Assembly (NCBI RefSeq): GCF_000383975.1
Contig: NZ_KB913017.1
Coordinates: forward strand, 1,341,101 to 1,405,100
Direction of reading: 5' to 3'
DNA: 64,000 bases
Source of the DNA: Natronorubrum tibetense GA33
GTDB taxonomy: Archaea; Halobacteriota; Halobacteria; Halobacteriales; Natrialbaceae
Part shown: positions 52,547 to 60,927 of the stretch, one piece after another
Position numbering within the stretch: position 1 is the first letter of the stretch
How the letters are laid out: the number at the start of each line of letters is the position of its first letter
Translations under genes and position numbers: made by a program
The notes under the pieces: generated by a model
What the model was told of the DNA's origin: nothing
Database searches by the model: none
What the model saw: the letters and a program-made list of their open reading frames with translations, nothing else

Positions 52547-54631
52547 TCACTCGAGGTCGATCCCGTACTCGCCGAGCAGTTCCCGGAACTCGTCCTCGTC
52601 GACGATCGGCACGTCGTTGTCCGCCGCGTCGTCGCGCTTCGTCTGGCCCGGGCTCTCGCCGACGACGAGGTAGTCCGTGTTCCCCGAGACGCTGCCCGTC
52701 GCGTTCGCGCCGTGGGCCTCGACGGTCTCCTGAGCCTCGCCGCGCGTGACGCCCTCGAGCGACCCCGTAAAGACGAACGTCAGTCCCTCGAGTTCGTCGC
52801 CGCCCGTCTCGAGGGCCGATTCCTGCGGGGAGACGTACTCGAGGATGTCGTCGACGGCCTCGGCGTTGGCCTCGCTCGTGAAGAAGTCGTGGAGCTGTTG
52901 GGCGACGGTTTCGCCGACGTCGTCGACGCCCTCGAGCCGCTCCGGATCGTCCTCGGCCGTCTCGCGGAAGGCCTCGAACGTGCCGAACTCGTGGGCGAGT
53001 TCGCGGGCCGTCGTCGGCCCAACGTGGGGTATGCCCAGCGCCGAGCAGAAATCGGCGAGCGGGGGCTCGCGGCTCTCCCCGAGTTCGGCCAGCAGGTTCT
53101 CGGCGCTCGTCTCGCCCCAGCCCTCGAGTTCCGTGAGGGCCTCGCGCTCGAGTTCGTAGAGGTCGGCGACGGACTCGAGCAGACCCGCATCCACGAGTTG
53201 GCGGACGCTCTTCTCGCCCAGCCCCTCGAGATCCAACCCGTCGTCGCTCGCGTAGTACTCGATCGAGCGGCGGAGTTGAGCGTCACAGGCCAGCCCGCCC
53301 GTACAGAACGCCATCGGCCCGTCGCGCTCGACGGCGCTACCGCAGACCGGACAGTGCTCGGGGAGTTCGTAGTGGCCCTCGCTGTTCTTTTCGACGACCT
53401 CCTCGACGTAGGGGATCACGTCGCCGGCGCGCTGGACGCGGACGGTGTCGCCCACGTTGACGTTCTTCTCCGCGATCTCCTCGGGGTTGTGCAGGCTCGC
53501 TCGAGAGACCGTCACGCCCCCGACATCGACCGGCTCGAGCAGGGCAACGGGGGTCAACCGGCCCGTCCGGCCCACCTGCACCGCCACGTCGACGATCGGG
53601 GTCACCTCCGCGCGTGCGGGGAACTTGTAGGCGAAGGCGTAGCGGTCGTGGCGAGCCGTTCGGCCCAATTCCTCGCGAGCGTCGCGGTCGTCAACCTTGA
53701 TGACGGTGCCGTCGATCTCGTAGCCCAGATCGTCCCGCGCCTCGAGCATCCGGTCGCGGTAGTCGATCGCCTCCTCGATGTCGTCGGCAAATTCGACGTG
53801 CTCGGTGACCCGCAGCCCCCACTCCGGGAAGCGCTCGAGTTCCGCGCTGTGGCTGTCCTCGAGGTCGCTGGCCTCGAGCACGTCGAAGTAAAACACCTCG
53901 AGCGGCCGCTCGGCGACGATCGAGGGGTCGAGCTGGCGGATCGTCCCCGCGGTCGCGTTCCGAGGGTTCGCAAAGGGCTCCTCGCCGCGTTCGATCCGCT
54001 TGCGATTGTGTTCCTGAAACGCGTCTCTTGGCATGTAGACCTCGCCACGAACCGCCAGAAAGTCAGGGTAGTCGCCGTGGAGTTGCTGCGGTACCGAGCC
54101 GATGGTTCGGGCGTTTCGCGTGACGTCATCCCCTTCGCGGCCGTCGCCGCGGGTGACGGCGCGCTCGAGGCTTCCGTCCTCGTAGACGAACGCCATCGAG
54201 ACGCCGTCGAACTTGGGCTCACAGACGTACTCAACGTCTCCGACTTCGCGGTGCACACGATCCGCGAACTCGCGGACGTCCTCGGCCTCGCCGCTCTGGT
54301 CGATCGAAAGCATCGGTGCGACGTGTTCGACCGTTTCGAACGCCTCGAGCGGTTCGCCGCCGACGCTTCGCGTCGGACTGTCGGGATGGGTACAATCGAA
54401 GGCATCCTCGAGGTCTTGCAGACGGGAAAAGAGGACATCGTACGTTCGGTCGGCGATGATCGGATCGCCCTCGACGTAGTACCGGCGGTCGTGTTCGCGG
54501 ATGGCCTCCCGGAGTAAGTCGACCTCTCGTTCGGCCTCGTCCGCCGAGAGATCATCGACCGGCTCGAACTCAGTCGGCGGATCCCGGAGGTACGGATTGG
54601 CTTCGTCCGCGTTCTCGTCGGTGAGTGACAT
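52547..54631 (-). CDS. ligA: NAD-dependent DNA ligase LigA
   Basis: 694 residues, full length. Domains in order: Ia (RREYYVEG-like HDRRYYVEGDP), adenylation with the nucleophile Lys140 in CEPKFDGVSM, OB fold, zinc finger (HCPVCGSAVERDG..C..C), helix-hairpin-helix repeats, and a BRCT domain (residues about 605-690). Most archaea use ATP-dependent ligase; LigA in haloarchaea is known to derive from bacteria by transfer. Its last 159 bp occur a second time 800 bp away, next to hicBA. Confidence 0.96.
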   Translation of the reverse strand: MSLTDENADEANPYLRDPPTEFEPVDDLSADEAEREVDLLREAIREHDRRYYVEGDPIIADRTYDVLFSRLQDLEDAFDCTHPDSPTRSVGGEPLEAFETVEHVAPMLSIDQSGEAEDVREFADRVHREVGDVEYVCEPKFDGVSMAFVYEDGSLERAVTRGDGREGDDVTRNARTIGSVPQQLHGDYPDFLAVRGEVYMPRDAFQEHNRKRIERGEEPFANPRNATAGTIRQLDPSIVAERPLEVFYFDVLEASDLEDSHSAELERFPEWGLRVTEHVEFADDIEEAIDYRDRMLEARDDLGYEIDGTVIKVDDRDAREELGRTARHDRYAFAYKFPARAEVTPIVDVAVQVGRTGRLTPVALLEPVDVGGVTVSRASLHNPEEIAEKNVNVGDTVRVQRAGDVIPYVEEVVEKNSEGHYELPEHCPVCGSAVERDGPMAFCTGGLACDAQLRRSIEYYASDDGLDLEGLGEKSVRQLVDAGLLESVADLYELEREALTELEGWGETSAENLLAELGESREPPLADFCSALGIPHVGPTTARELAHEFGTFEAFRETAEDDPERLEGVDDVGETVAQQLHDFFTSEANAEAVDDILEYVSPQESALETGGDELEGLTFVFTGSLEGVTRGEAQETVEAHGANATGSVSGNTDYLVVGESPGQTKRDDAADNDVPIVDEDEFRELLGEYGIDLE

Positions 54632-54754
54632 TCGTTGCTCGAGGGTTGCTTCCCGGCCCCGTTAACGTTACTGACGCGTCGCCGCCGTCGATCCGACGGA
54701 CGGCGCTCGGCAGCGGTCGACCGCCACCGAGACCGAACCCGTCGGCTCGAGCGA

Positions 54755-55150
54755 CTAGCTCCAGGGACTGCCGCCGACTTCGGAGCGTACCCTCGGACCG
54801 ACCTCGACGCGGCAGTCCGCGTGGACGAGCGCGATACACAGCAGGACGTACCCCGCTCGCTGCTCGCGGTCGGTTAAGGCCGTCGGCGCGCGCCGGTAGT
54901 CGAACGCCGCCGCGGCGTCGATCGGATCGGTCGCGCGGTCGTCGTCATTCGGGGGCGCGTCGGATTCAGACTCCTCTTCGTCGATCGCACGTAGCCGACC
55001 GACACAGGCCGTACAGGTGCCCTTCCGACAATCGTACGGGAGCCGAATGCCCTCCCGGCCGGCCACCTCGAGCACCGTCTCCCGCGCCCCGACCGTGACG
55101 TGCTCGGTGCGACCGTCCGGCCACTCGAGGGTGACATCGTGCTGCGTCAT
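54755..55150 (-). CDS. [2Fe-2S] ferredoxin-type protein
   Basis: 131 residues from the ATG at 55150; a longer open frame extending over the RIO1 gene is only overlap. The plant-type cluster ligands are DCRKGTCTACVG (C-x4-C-x2-C) near residues 41-49 and the fourth Cys in GYVLLCIALVHADC near 105. An acidic insert (about 57-85) separates them, as in halophilic ferredoxins. It transfers electrons; the partner is unknown. It is divergent from the RIO1 gene. Confidence 0.87.
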   Translation of the reverse strand: MTQHDVTLEWPDGRTEHVTVGARETVLEVAGREGIRLPYDCRKGTCTACVGRLRAIDEEESESDAPPNDDDRATDPIDAAAAFDYRRAPTALTDREQRAGYVLLCIALVHADCRVEVGPRVRSEVGGSPWS

Positions 55151-55324
55151 GGCTCGCGCCCCGGCGCTCGCCGATTTGCTGTGCGACTCATACGACTGGT
55201 AGGGGACACAGCGAAAAAAGCGTGGGCGTGGCAGCATCCGACGGGTTGGGCGCGGGCCGGCGAACCGCGAACGAACGATCGATACCCAGTCTTTACCCGC
55301 ACCGCTCTCGTAGAGGCCGACTAG

Positions 55325-56200
55325 ATGGGACAGGGAACGGATACGGAGTTCGGATTGGTCGACCTCGAGGAAGTGGAAACGCCGGGCGACGAGTGGGAGG
55401 AGATCGACGTCTCGGAGACCGAAGCCGACCGGATCGCCCGCAAGCGCGACCGCGAGTTCGAGCAGTTCGAAGAGCGGATCAAAGACGCCGACCAGTTCAA
55501 AGTCGAGCAGTCGGTGTTCGACGACGCGACGCTGGCGGCGCTCTACAAACTCGTCCAGGACGGCTACGTCGAGGCCTTCGGCGGGCCGCTCTCGACGGGC
55601 AAGGAGGCCAACGTCTACCATGCGCTGGGCGACGACCGCGACGTCGCGGTCAAGATCTACCGGATCAACGCCTCGAACTTCCGGCAAATGCGCGACTACC
55701 TCGAGGGCGACCCCCGATTCGAGGGGCTGGGCGGCAAAAAGAAAGACGTCGTGCTGGCCTGGACGAAGAAGGAACTCGCCAATCTCGAGCGAGCGCAGGC
55801 TGCCGGCGTGCGGGTGCCGGAACCGATCGCCACCGAACGTAACGTGTTGGTCATGGAGTACATCGGCGACGACGAGGGTCGCGCGAAGCGACTCGGCGAG
55901 GTCCACATCGAGAACCCCCAGACCGCCTACGAGGTCATGCGCGAGTACATGCGCCGGCTCTACTCCGCGGGCATCATCCACGGCGATCTGAGCGAGTACA
56001 ACGTCGTCTTCGACGAGGGGCAACTCGTGATCATCGACGTCGGACAGGCCGTCACTGTCCACCACCCGAACAGCCGGACGTTCCTCGAGCGCGACTGCCG
56101 AAACGTCGCGAGTTTCTTCTCGCGGCAGGGGCTGGAGACGGACGAGGACGAGTTACTCGAGTTCGTGACGAGTCCGGAGCCAGATCCCTCGGGAGAATAG
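55325..56200 (+). CDS. rio1: RIO1-type serine protein kinase
   Basis: 291 residues. RIO kinase motifs: P-loop STGKEANVYHA near residue 91, Lys in VAVKIYRI near 109, catalytic loop HGDLSEYNVVF near 219, and metal-binding IIDVGQAV near 237. RIO1 acts in late maturation of the small ribosomal subunit. The N-terminal 70 residues are acidic and helical. The KH protein that often accompanies it in archaea is 4 kb downstream. Confidence 0.93.
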   Translation: MGQGTDTEFGLVDLEEVETPGDEWEEIDVSETEADRIARKRDREFEQFEERIKDADQFKVEQSVFDDATLAALYKLVQDGYVEAFGGPLSTGKEANVYHALGDDRDVAVKIYRINASNFRQMRDYLEGDPRFEGLGGKKKDVVLAWTKKELANLERAQAAGVRVPEPIATERNVLVMEYIGDDEGRAKRLGEVHIENPQTAYEVMREYMRRLYSAGIIHGDLSEYNVVFDEGQLVIIDVGQAVTVHHPNSRTFLERDCRNVASFFSRQGLETDEDELLEFVTSPEPDPSGE

Positions 56201-56247
56201 GAGATCGGCAAGCAGCGGACCTCACAGCCCGGTTGCAGACAATTTCG

Positions 56248-57105
56248 ATGAAGGACTTTCCACCGGTTCCGAACGTCACCGATGCCCCCGACCGACTGTT
56301 CGAGGAGGGGCACCTGTGGCTCCTCGAGAAGGTCGACGGAGCCGGGTTTCGCTTCCAACTCCAGCAGTCGGGCCTCCTCCGGTTCGGCGACCGGAACCGC
56401 GTATACGACGACCCCGATGCCGTTCCCGAGCCCTACCAGCACGCCGTTCGGCACGTTCGGGAGCACGTGGACCGTGAAGCGCTTCGGAGTGCCGTCGACG
56501 ACGTCGAGGACATCGTCTTCTTCGCCGAGGCGATGCACCACCACCGAATCTCGTACGACTGGGAGCGGACGCCGTCGGTTCTCGGCGTCGACGTCTGGTC
56601 GGCCGATGCGGGGAAATTCCGCCCGCCGGACGCCGTCGAAGCGATTTTCGAGGGGATCGGTCTCGAGCCGGTGAACGTCTTCGAACGGGAGTGTCGCGCC
56701 CAGTATTTCGACCCGGACTCGTACACGATTCCACAGTCCAACTGGTACGATGGCCCCGCCGAAGGCGTCGTCGTTCGGAACAAACGCGGCCAGCGCGCGA
56801 AAATACTCCATCCGGAAAGCCGAGAGCGCGACGGGCCCGAACCGATCGAGGCGTCGGCCGAGGAGGCGGCGACGACGTACGCGACTCGAGGGCGGTTCCG
56901 GAAACTCGCGATCCGACTCGAGGAACAGGGTCGGCCCGTGACGTTCGAGACGCTCTACGAGCGCGTCCTCGAGGATATCACTCGCGAGGCCCACGCCCGA
57001 CTCCACCACAGCCAGAGCGACGTGGAGATGGGGGACTTTCGCTCGGAAGTCGCCGCACTCACGCGGGAGTTCCTCGATGAGCGAACCGACGGCGCGGCGG
57101 GGTGA
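56248..57105 (+). CDS. RNA ligase (Rnl2-like) domain protein
   Basis: 285 residues from the ATG at 56248 (MKDFPPVPNVTD). The nucleotidyltransferase motif I is LLEKVDGAGFRF with Lys28 as the predicted adenylated residue; motif IIIa-like FFAEAMHHH, motif IV EGVVVRNKRG near 171 and motif V RAKILHPE follow. The family seals RNA ends with ATP. The C-terminal 90 residues are helical. It is 47 bp after RIO1 on the same strand. The natural RNA substrate (tRNA repair, introns, circular RNA) is unknown. Confidence 0.72.
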   Translation: MKDFPPVPNVTDAPDRLFEEGHLWLLEKVDGAGFRFQLQQSGLLRFGDRNRVYDDPDAVPEPYQHAVRHVREHVDREALRSAVDDVEDIVFFAEAMHHHRISYDWERTPSVLGVDVWSADAGKFRPPDAVEAIFEGIGLEPVNVFERECRAQYFDPDSYTIPQSNWYDGPAEGVVVRNKRGQRAKILHPESRERDGPEPIEASAEEAATTYATRGRFRKLAIRLEEQGRPVTFETLYERVLEDITREAHARLHHSQSDVEMGDFRSEVAALTREFLDERTDGAAG

Positions 57106-57209
57106 CGATTGCTCGAGTGTGAGAGCGATACTTTTGGCCGAATTCGAGAGCCTCTCGCTACTTCGCCTGCGATAGCCGTCGTCGAACACCACGCTGGTCC
57201 CAAACACTC

Positions 57210-57215
57210 TTTATC
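57210..57215 (+). promoter_or_regulatory. TATA element of the trpS2 leader transcript
   Basis: TTTATC lies 28 nt before the ATG of the Trp-rich leader ORF. At the usual archaeal spacing, transcription would start at or next to that ATG, giving a leaderless transcript whose first codons are the leader peptide. Confidence 0.6.
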
Positions 57216-57237
57216 GATCCGAATCGAGGTGTATCCG

Positions 57238-57321
57238 ATGGCGTCCACTCTCGAGTGGCGATGGCGCTGGCAGGATCCCTCGAGAGCGGACAGTACCCTC
57301 GCGGCTGGTGACGTGGCCTAA
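57238..57321 (+). CDS. Putative Trp-rich leader peptide upstream of trpS2
   Basis: A 27-codon ORF beginning MASTLE and containing W-R-W-R-W (TGG CGA TGG CGC TGG, 57256-57270), ending GDVA and TAA at 57319. CTCTCGAG (57248-57255) and CTCGAGAG (57279-57286) form a perfect 8-bp stem whose loop is exactly the stretch of Trp codons. A ribosome waiting for charged tRNA-Trp would open this stem. It ends 82 nt before trpS2. The product itself probably has no role. Attenuation or translational coupling is inferred; CTCGAG is common in this genome, so the stem alone proves little. Confidence 0.75.
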   Translation: MASTLEWRWRWQDPSRADSTLAAGDVA

Positions 57322-57403
57322 CCCGTCGGCTGTCGCGTCGGACGCTCCCTCTGCTCGTTTTGCACGTATCGACTTCCAGCCGCTGCAGTCAACCCCGAGA
57401 CGA

Positions 57404-58654
57404 ATGACAGAGCCAGACGAGACGCCAGACAGTACCGACAGCAGTAGCACAGCCGACTCGAGCGAATCGAACACCTGCGGTGAGTTCACCGTCACGCCCT
57501 ACGCCGTTGAGGGCGAAGTCGACTACGACAAGCTCCTCGAGCGCTTCGGTGCCGACCCGCTCACCGACGAACAAATCGCTCGCTTTCCCGACCATCCACT
57601 GCTCCGCCGCCGAACGTTCTACGCCGGCCGAGATGTCGATCGATATCTCGAGGCCGCCGCGTCGGGCGACCCGCACGCGCTCGTCACCGGCAGGGGGCCG
57701 TCGGGGCCGATGCACCTCGGACACGTCCTGCCGCTGTACCTCGCAAAGCGGTTGCAAGAGGCGACGGGCGCGACCGTCTACGTTCCGCTCTCGGACGACG
57801 AGAAGTTCCTCGCGAAGGACCAATCGTTCGCGTCGATCGGTGCGCACACGCGTGAAAACCTGCGTGATATCCTGGCCGTCGGCTTCGATCCCGAACGGAC
57901 ACGAATCGTCGTCGATACAGCCGACGCGGACGTGCTGTATCCGATCGCCGTTCGGCTCGCAACGCACCTCACGCCCGCGACGGTCGAAGCCGTCTACGGT
58001 CAGCAGGACACCGTCGGACTGCAGTTCTATCCTGCGGTGCAGGCGACTCACCTTCTGCTCCCCCAACTCGTTGCGGGCCGCCAGCCGACGCTGGTCCCCA
58101 TCGCTGTCGATCAGGACCCCCACGTTCGCGTCTGTCGTGACGTGGCCGCGAAAGAGGCCCTGCCCGTTGGGAAGCCGGGTGCCCTGCTCGGACGATTCCT
58201 CCCGGGTCTCGACGGCCCGGGAAAGATGAGCAGCTCCGGCGATGCACCATCGATCGAACTCACCGCGGACCCCGACACGGTCGCGGAAACGATCCGAACC
58301 CACGCCTATACTGGCGGGCAGGCGACGCTCAAGGGCCACCGCGAGCACGGCGGCGATCCGACCGTCGACGTCCCCTTCCAGTACCTGCGATTCTTTTTCG
58401 AGGACGACGACGAGCGACTCGAGCAAATCGCCGACGACTACCGATCGGGCGAATTGCTGAGCGGCGAATTAAAACAGATCGCGATCGACCGCATCACGGA
58501 GTTCCTGACCGGCCACCAGCAGCGACGTGCGGAACTCGGCTCGCTCGAGGCCGACCTCGAGCCCTACCGACTGACCGATCGCGAACGGCGGCGGGCGCTC
58601 GAGCGGGCCGGGGTGCCAGCAGGACTCGAGTCGGAAGGCGACCCGCGACGGTAG
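57404..58654 (+). CDS. trpS2: Tryptophan--tRNA ligase (second copy, leader-controlled)
   Basis: 416 residues from the ATG at 57404. VTPYAVEGEVDYDKLLERFG matches the N-terminal signature of archaeal/eukaryotic TrpRS. Class I motifs: SGPMHLGH (HIGH) near residue 101-107 and GPGKMSSS (KMSKS) near 273-277. It lacks the acidic extension of the first TrpRS at 11.8 kb and differs through most of its length, so they are old paralogues or one was acquired. The Trp-rich leader ORF lies 82 nt upstream. Confidence 0.92.
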   Translation: MTEPDETPDSTDSSSTADSSESNTCGEFTVTPYAVEGEVDYDKLLERFGADPLTDEQIARFPDHPLLRRRTFYAGRDVDRYLEAAASGDPHALVTGRGPSGPMHLGHVLPLYLAKRLQEATGATVYVPLSDDEKFLAKDQSFASIGAHTRENLRDILAVGFDPERTRIVVDTADADVLYPIAVRLATHLTPATVEAVYGQQDTVGLQFYPAVQATHLLLPQLVAGRQPTLVPIAVDQDPHVRVCRDVAAKEALPVGKPGALLGRFLPGLDGPGKMSSSGDAPSIELTADPDTVAETIRTHAYTGGQATLKGHREHGGDPTVDVPFQYLRFFFEDDDERLEQIADDYRSGELLSGELKQIAIDRITEFLTGHQQRRAELGSLEADLEPYRLTDRERRRALERAGVPAGLESEGDPRR

Positions 58655-58694
58655 CCCCCGAACGCATTTGGGTCTCGCAGTCGCGCCATGTAGT

Positions 58695-59198
58695 ATGAAC
58701 ATCGGGATCATTTCGGACACCCACGATAACGTCGAGGCGATCGAGCGGGCGACCGAGATTTTCGAGGAGGAGGGCGTCGAAATCGTGATCCACTGCGGCG
58801 ACTTCATCGCCCCGCTGATGATCAACTACTTCGACGGCTTCGAACTCCACGGCGTCTTGGGGAACAACGACGGCGACGTGGCGAACCTCCAGTCCGCGTT
58901 CGACTCGCTCGGAGACGAGAGCGAACTCCACGGCCGCTTCGCGAGCCTCGAGTTCGACGGCCTCTCCTTTGCCGCGTTGCACGGCGAGAGTCTCGAGGAG
59001 GTCGAAGCCATCGCGGCCGGCGAGACGTACGATTTCGTCTGTTACGGTCACCACCACGAGCGCGAGCTATCCGACGAGGGACGAACGACCGTGCTCAACC
59101 CCGGCGCGCACGTGCTGGCCAAATCCGAAGCGGATCGGACGGTTGCGGTCGTGGATACGCGTGCCGGATCGGTGCGATTCCGGTCGGTCGAGGAGTGA
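58695..59198 (+). CDS. YfcE/MJ0936-type metallophosphodiesterase
   Basis: 167 residues from the ATG at 58695. Calcineurin-like metal motifs: GIISDTHDN at the start, HCGDF near 34, GNNDGD near 56, LHGES near 97, and GHHHE near 117. The family hydrolyses phosphodiesters in small molecules such as cyclic nucleotides in vitro; true substrates are unclear. It is 40 bp after trpS2 on the same strand and may share its transcript. Confidence 0.9.
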   Translation: MNIGIISDTHDNVEAIERATEIFEEEGVEIVIHCGDFIAPLMINYFDGFELHGVLGNNDGDVANLQSAFDSLGDESELHGRFASLEFDGLSFAALHGESLEEVEAIAAGETYDFVCYGHHHERELSDEGRTTVLNPGAHVLAKSEADRTVAVVDTRAGSVRFRSVEE

Positions 59199-59275
59199 CG
59201 AGAGTCGGGTCGCCGGCGGCGGACCTGTCCGACGGCCATCAATATTAAACTACGCACCTGTGAACGCGGCTGTTG

Positions 59276-59932
59276 ATGGTGAATTCAGGCGGAAATGGAG
59301 AGAACGATCGACGAAACGAACACCGAACGAACGGACAACAGGAAAAATCGTTCGTCGACGACGTTCCGTGGAAGCAAGCGCTATTGTACGGTATCGGTGC
59401 GTTCGTTCTCGGAATGGCACTGCTTACGGGGCTGATGATCGTCGAAGGTGCACTGGACGACGCACCGACCGACGATTCCAGTACCGAGAGCATCGACGAA
59501 GACGAACCGGGATTCATGACCATCGTCAGTTGGCTTTACTTCGGGACCCAGTTCGTGGATGTCGAAATGTCGTGGGCACTCGGGACGGAGTCGATGAACT
59601 TGCTCGATGAAGCGTCCGAGGAGATGACGATCCCGACTATCGGTTACTATCTTGTTCCGATCGTCGCGCTCGTTGGCATGGGAAAACGTCTGGCCGAAAC
59701 GACACTGCCAGCGACCACCTCACCGGAGGAGGGAGCGAAACGAGGCGCGACTATCACAGCGGGCTACCTGCTCGCCGTGGTCCTCGCGGCCCAGTTGTTC
59801 ACGTGGTCCGCAACCGACGGAGAGATGACCGTGAGCGCGGGTGCAGACTTTACGCAGGCGCTCCTCCTTGCTGGACTCATCTACCCGGTGTTGTTCGGCG
59901 CGATCGGAGGCTATCTCGCGTTCCGCGAATGA
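59276..59932 (+). CDS. Four-helix membrane protein (DUF7978 type)
   Basis: 218 residues from the ATG at 59276. A polar, charged N-terminus (30 residues) is followed by membrane helices near 37-58, 128-145, 163-182 and 192-212, with an acidic external loop (DDAPTDDSSTESIDEDE). It resembles a haloarchaeal-only group (DUF7978) of unknown role. AATATTAAAC (59241-59250) lies about 26-30 nt before the start and is a good TATA element. Confidence 0.68.
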   Translation: MVNSGGNGENDRRNEHRTNGQQEKSFVDDVPWKQALLYGIGAFVLGMALLTGLMIVEGALDDAPTDDSSTESIDEDEPGFMTIVSWLYFGTQFVDVEMSWALGTESMNLLDEASEEMTIPTIGYYLVPIVALVGMGKRLAETTLPATTSPEEGAKRGATITAGYLLAVVLAAQLFTWSATDGEMTVSAGADFTQALLLAGLIYPVLFGAIGGYLAFRE

Positions 59933-60074
59933 TCGACTGAAGCGAGCGAAACGAGCCGTTTTGAGCCGTGGCGAACGGACGACAATGATGACCGAGCCAC
60001 ACTCGAGTGGCCGTCACTGGCACCCGTATCTCGCGGACCAAGCGCTTAACCTCGCTCAGCTAGTACCGTTCCGT

Positions 60075-60632
60075 ATGCAACACGTGAAGATTCCGCAGGA
60101 CCGCATCGGCGTTCTCATCGGCGAGGGCGGCGAGACGATGCGAGAGATCGAGGCGGAAGCCGAGGTGCGACTCGACATCGATTCGGAGAACGGCTCCGTC
60201 GCCGTCGATACCGTCGGCGATCCCGTGCTCGGTCTCAAGGCACCGGATATCGTCCGTGCGATCGGCCGCGGCTTCGCCCCCGAAACGGCGTTGCGGCTGC
60301 TCGAGGACGACATGATCATGTTCGATGTCGTCGACATCGACGCTGCCGCGCGCAACACGAACGACATGAAACGCAAGAAGGGACGACTCATCGGCGAGGG
60401 CGGCCGAACCCGCGAGCTCATGGAGGAGCTGTCGGGCGCCAACGTCGTCATCTACGGCTCGACGCTCGGGATCATCGGCGCGCCCCAGCAGGTCGACGTC
60501 GTCCGAACCGCCGCCGAGATGCTCCTCGACGGCGCGCCACACGGCGCGGTCTACTCCTTCCTCGAGGAGAAACACAACGAGATGAAACATCAGGGCATGC
60601 AGTACCATCGGTACCCCGGCGGCCAGTCCTGA
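60075..60632 (+). CDS. KH-domain ribosome-assembly protein (Pno1/Krr1-like)
   Basis: 185 residues from the ATG at 60075. Two KH domains: GVLIGEGGETMREIEAEAEV near residue 13 and GRLIGEGGRTRELMEELSGA near 100, each with a GxGG loop. It matches archaeal homologues of Dim2/Pno1 that bind the 3' end region of 16S rRNA during maturation and are commonly linked to RIO1 and eIF1A genes. Here RIO1 is 4 kb away on the same strand. Confidence 0.9.
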   Translation: MQHVKIPQDRIGVLIGEGGETMREIEAEAEVRLDIDSENGSVAVDTVGDPVLGLKAPDIVRAIGRGFAPETALRLLEDDMIMFDVVDIDAAARNTNDMKRKKGRLIGEGGRTRELMEELSGANVVIYGSTLGIIGAPQQVDVVRTAAEMLLDGAPHGAVYSFLEEKHNEMKHQGMQYHRYPGGQS

Positions 60633-60927
60633 TCCGTTCGCTCCGTTTTCGGGTTCGACCCTTCCTTGTCGATCGCCAAATATACTCCCGCCCGTCACCG
60701 CCGACCGACTACGGGACTGAAAGCGCAATGGTGAACGCCCCGCCGAGGACACGAGCGGAGCCACCGGTCGTCACACGGTAAATTCTCACGCTCCGGCAGC
60801 GGAGGATTGTTATAAATACCAGTAGCACGGCTGGCGGTGAACCGGCGTACTACGCCCTCGTAGTGGGATTTGACTCGCACATTCTCGAAAGGTTTATATA
60901 GAATCACAAACAATCCTTCGCTTGACT
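60633..60927 (+). promoter_or_regulatory. Thermosome promoter region
   Basis: CGAAAGGTTTATATA (60886-60900) combines a BRE-like CGAAA with a strong TATA box about 30-35 nt before the thermosome ATG; this is the arrangement known for haloarchaeal heat-shock cct promoters. A second TATA-like ATAAATACC at about 60811-60819 has no gene at the expected distance on either strand. Confidence 0.65.

Noticed and set aside
52457-54517. 686-codon plus-strand open frame opposite ligA
   Set aside because: It is an antisense shadow of a gene with all LigA domains, and lacks any motif.
55151-56065. Extension of the ferredoxin gene over the RIO1 gene
   Set aside because: The frame is antisense to a clear kinase; the ferredoxin fold begins at the ATG at 55150.
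57308-57403. 32-codon upstream extension of trpS2
   Set aside because: It starts inside the Trp leader ORF, has no similarity to TrpRS and overlaps the proposed control region; the ATG at 57404 is preferred.
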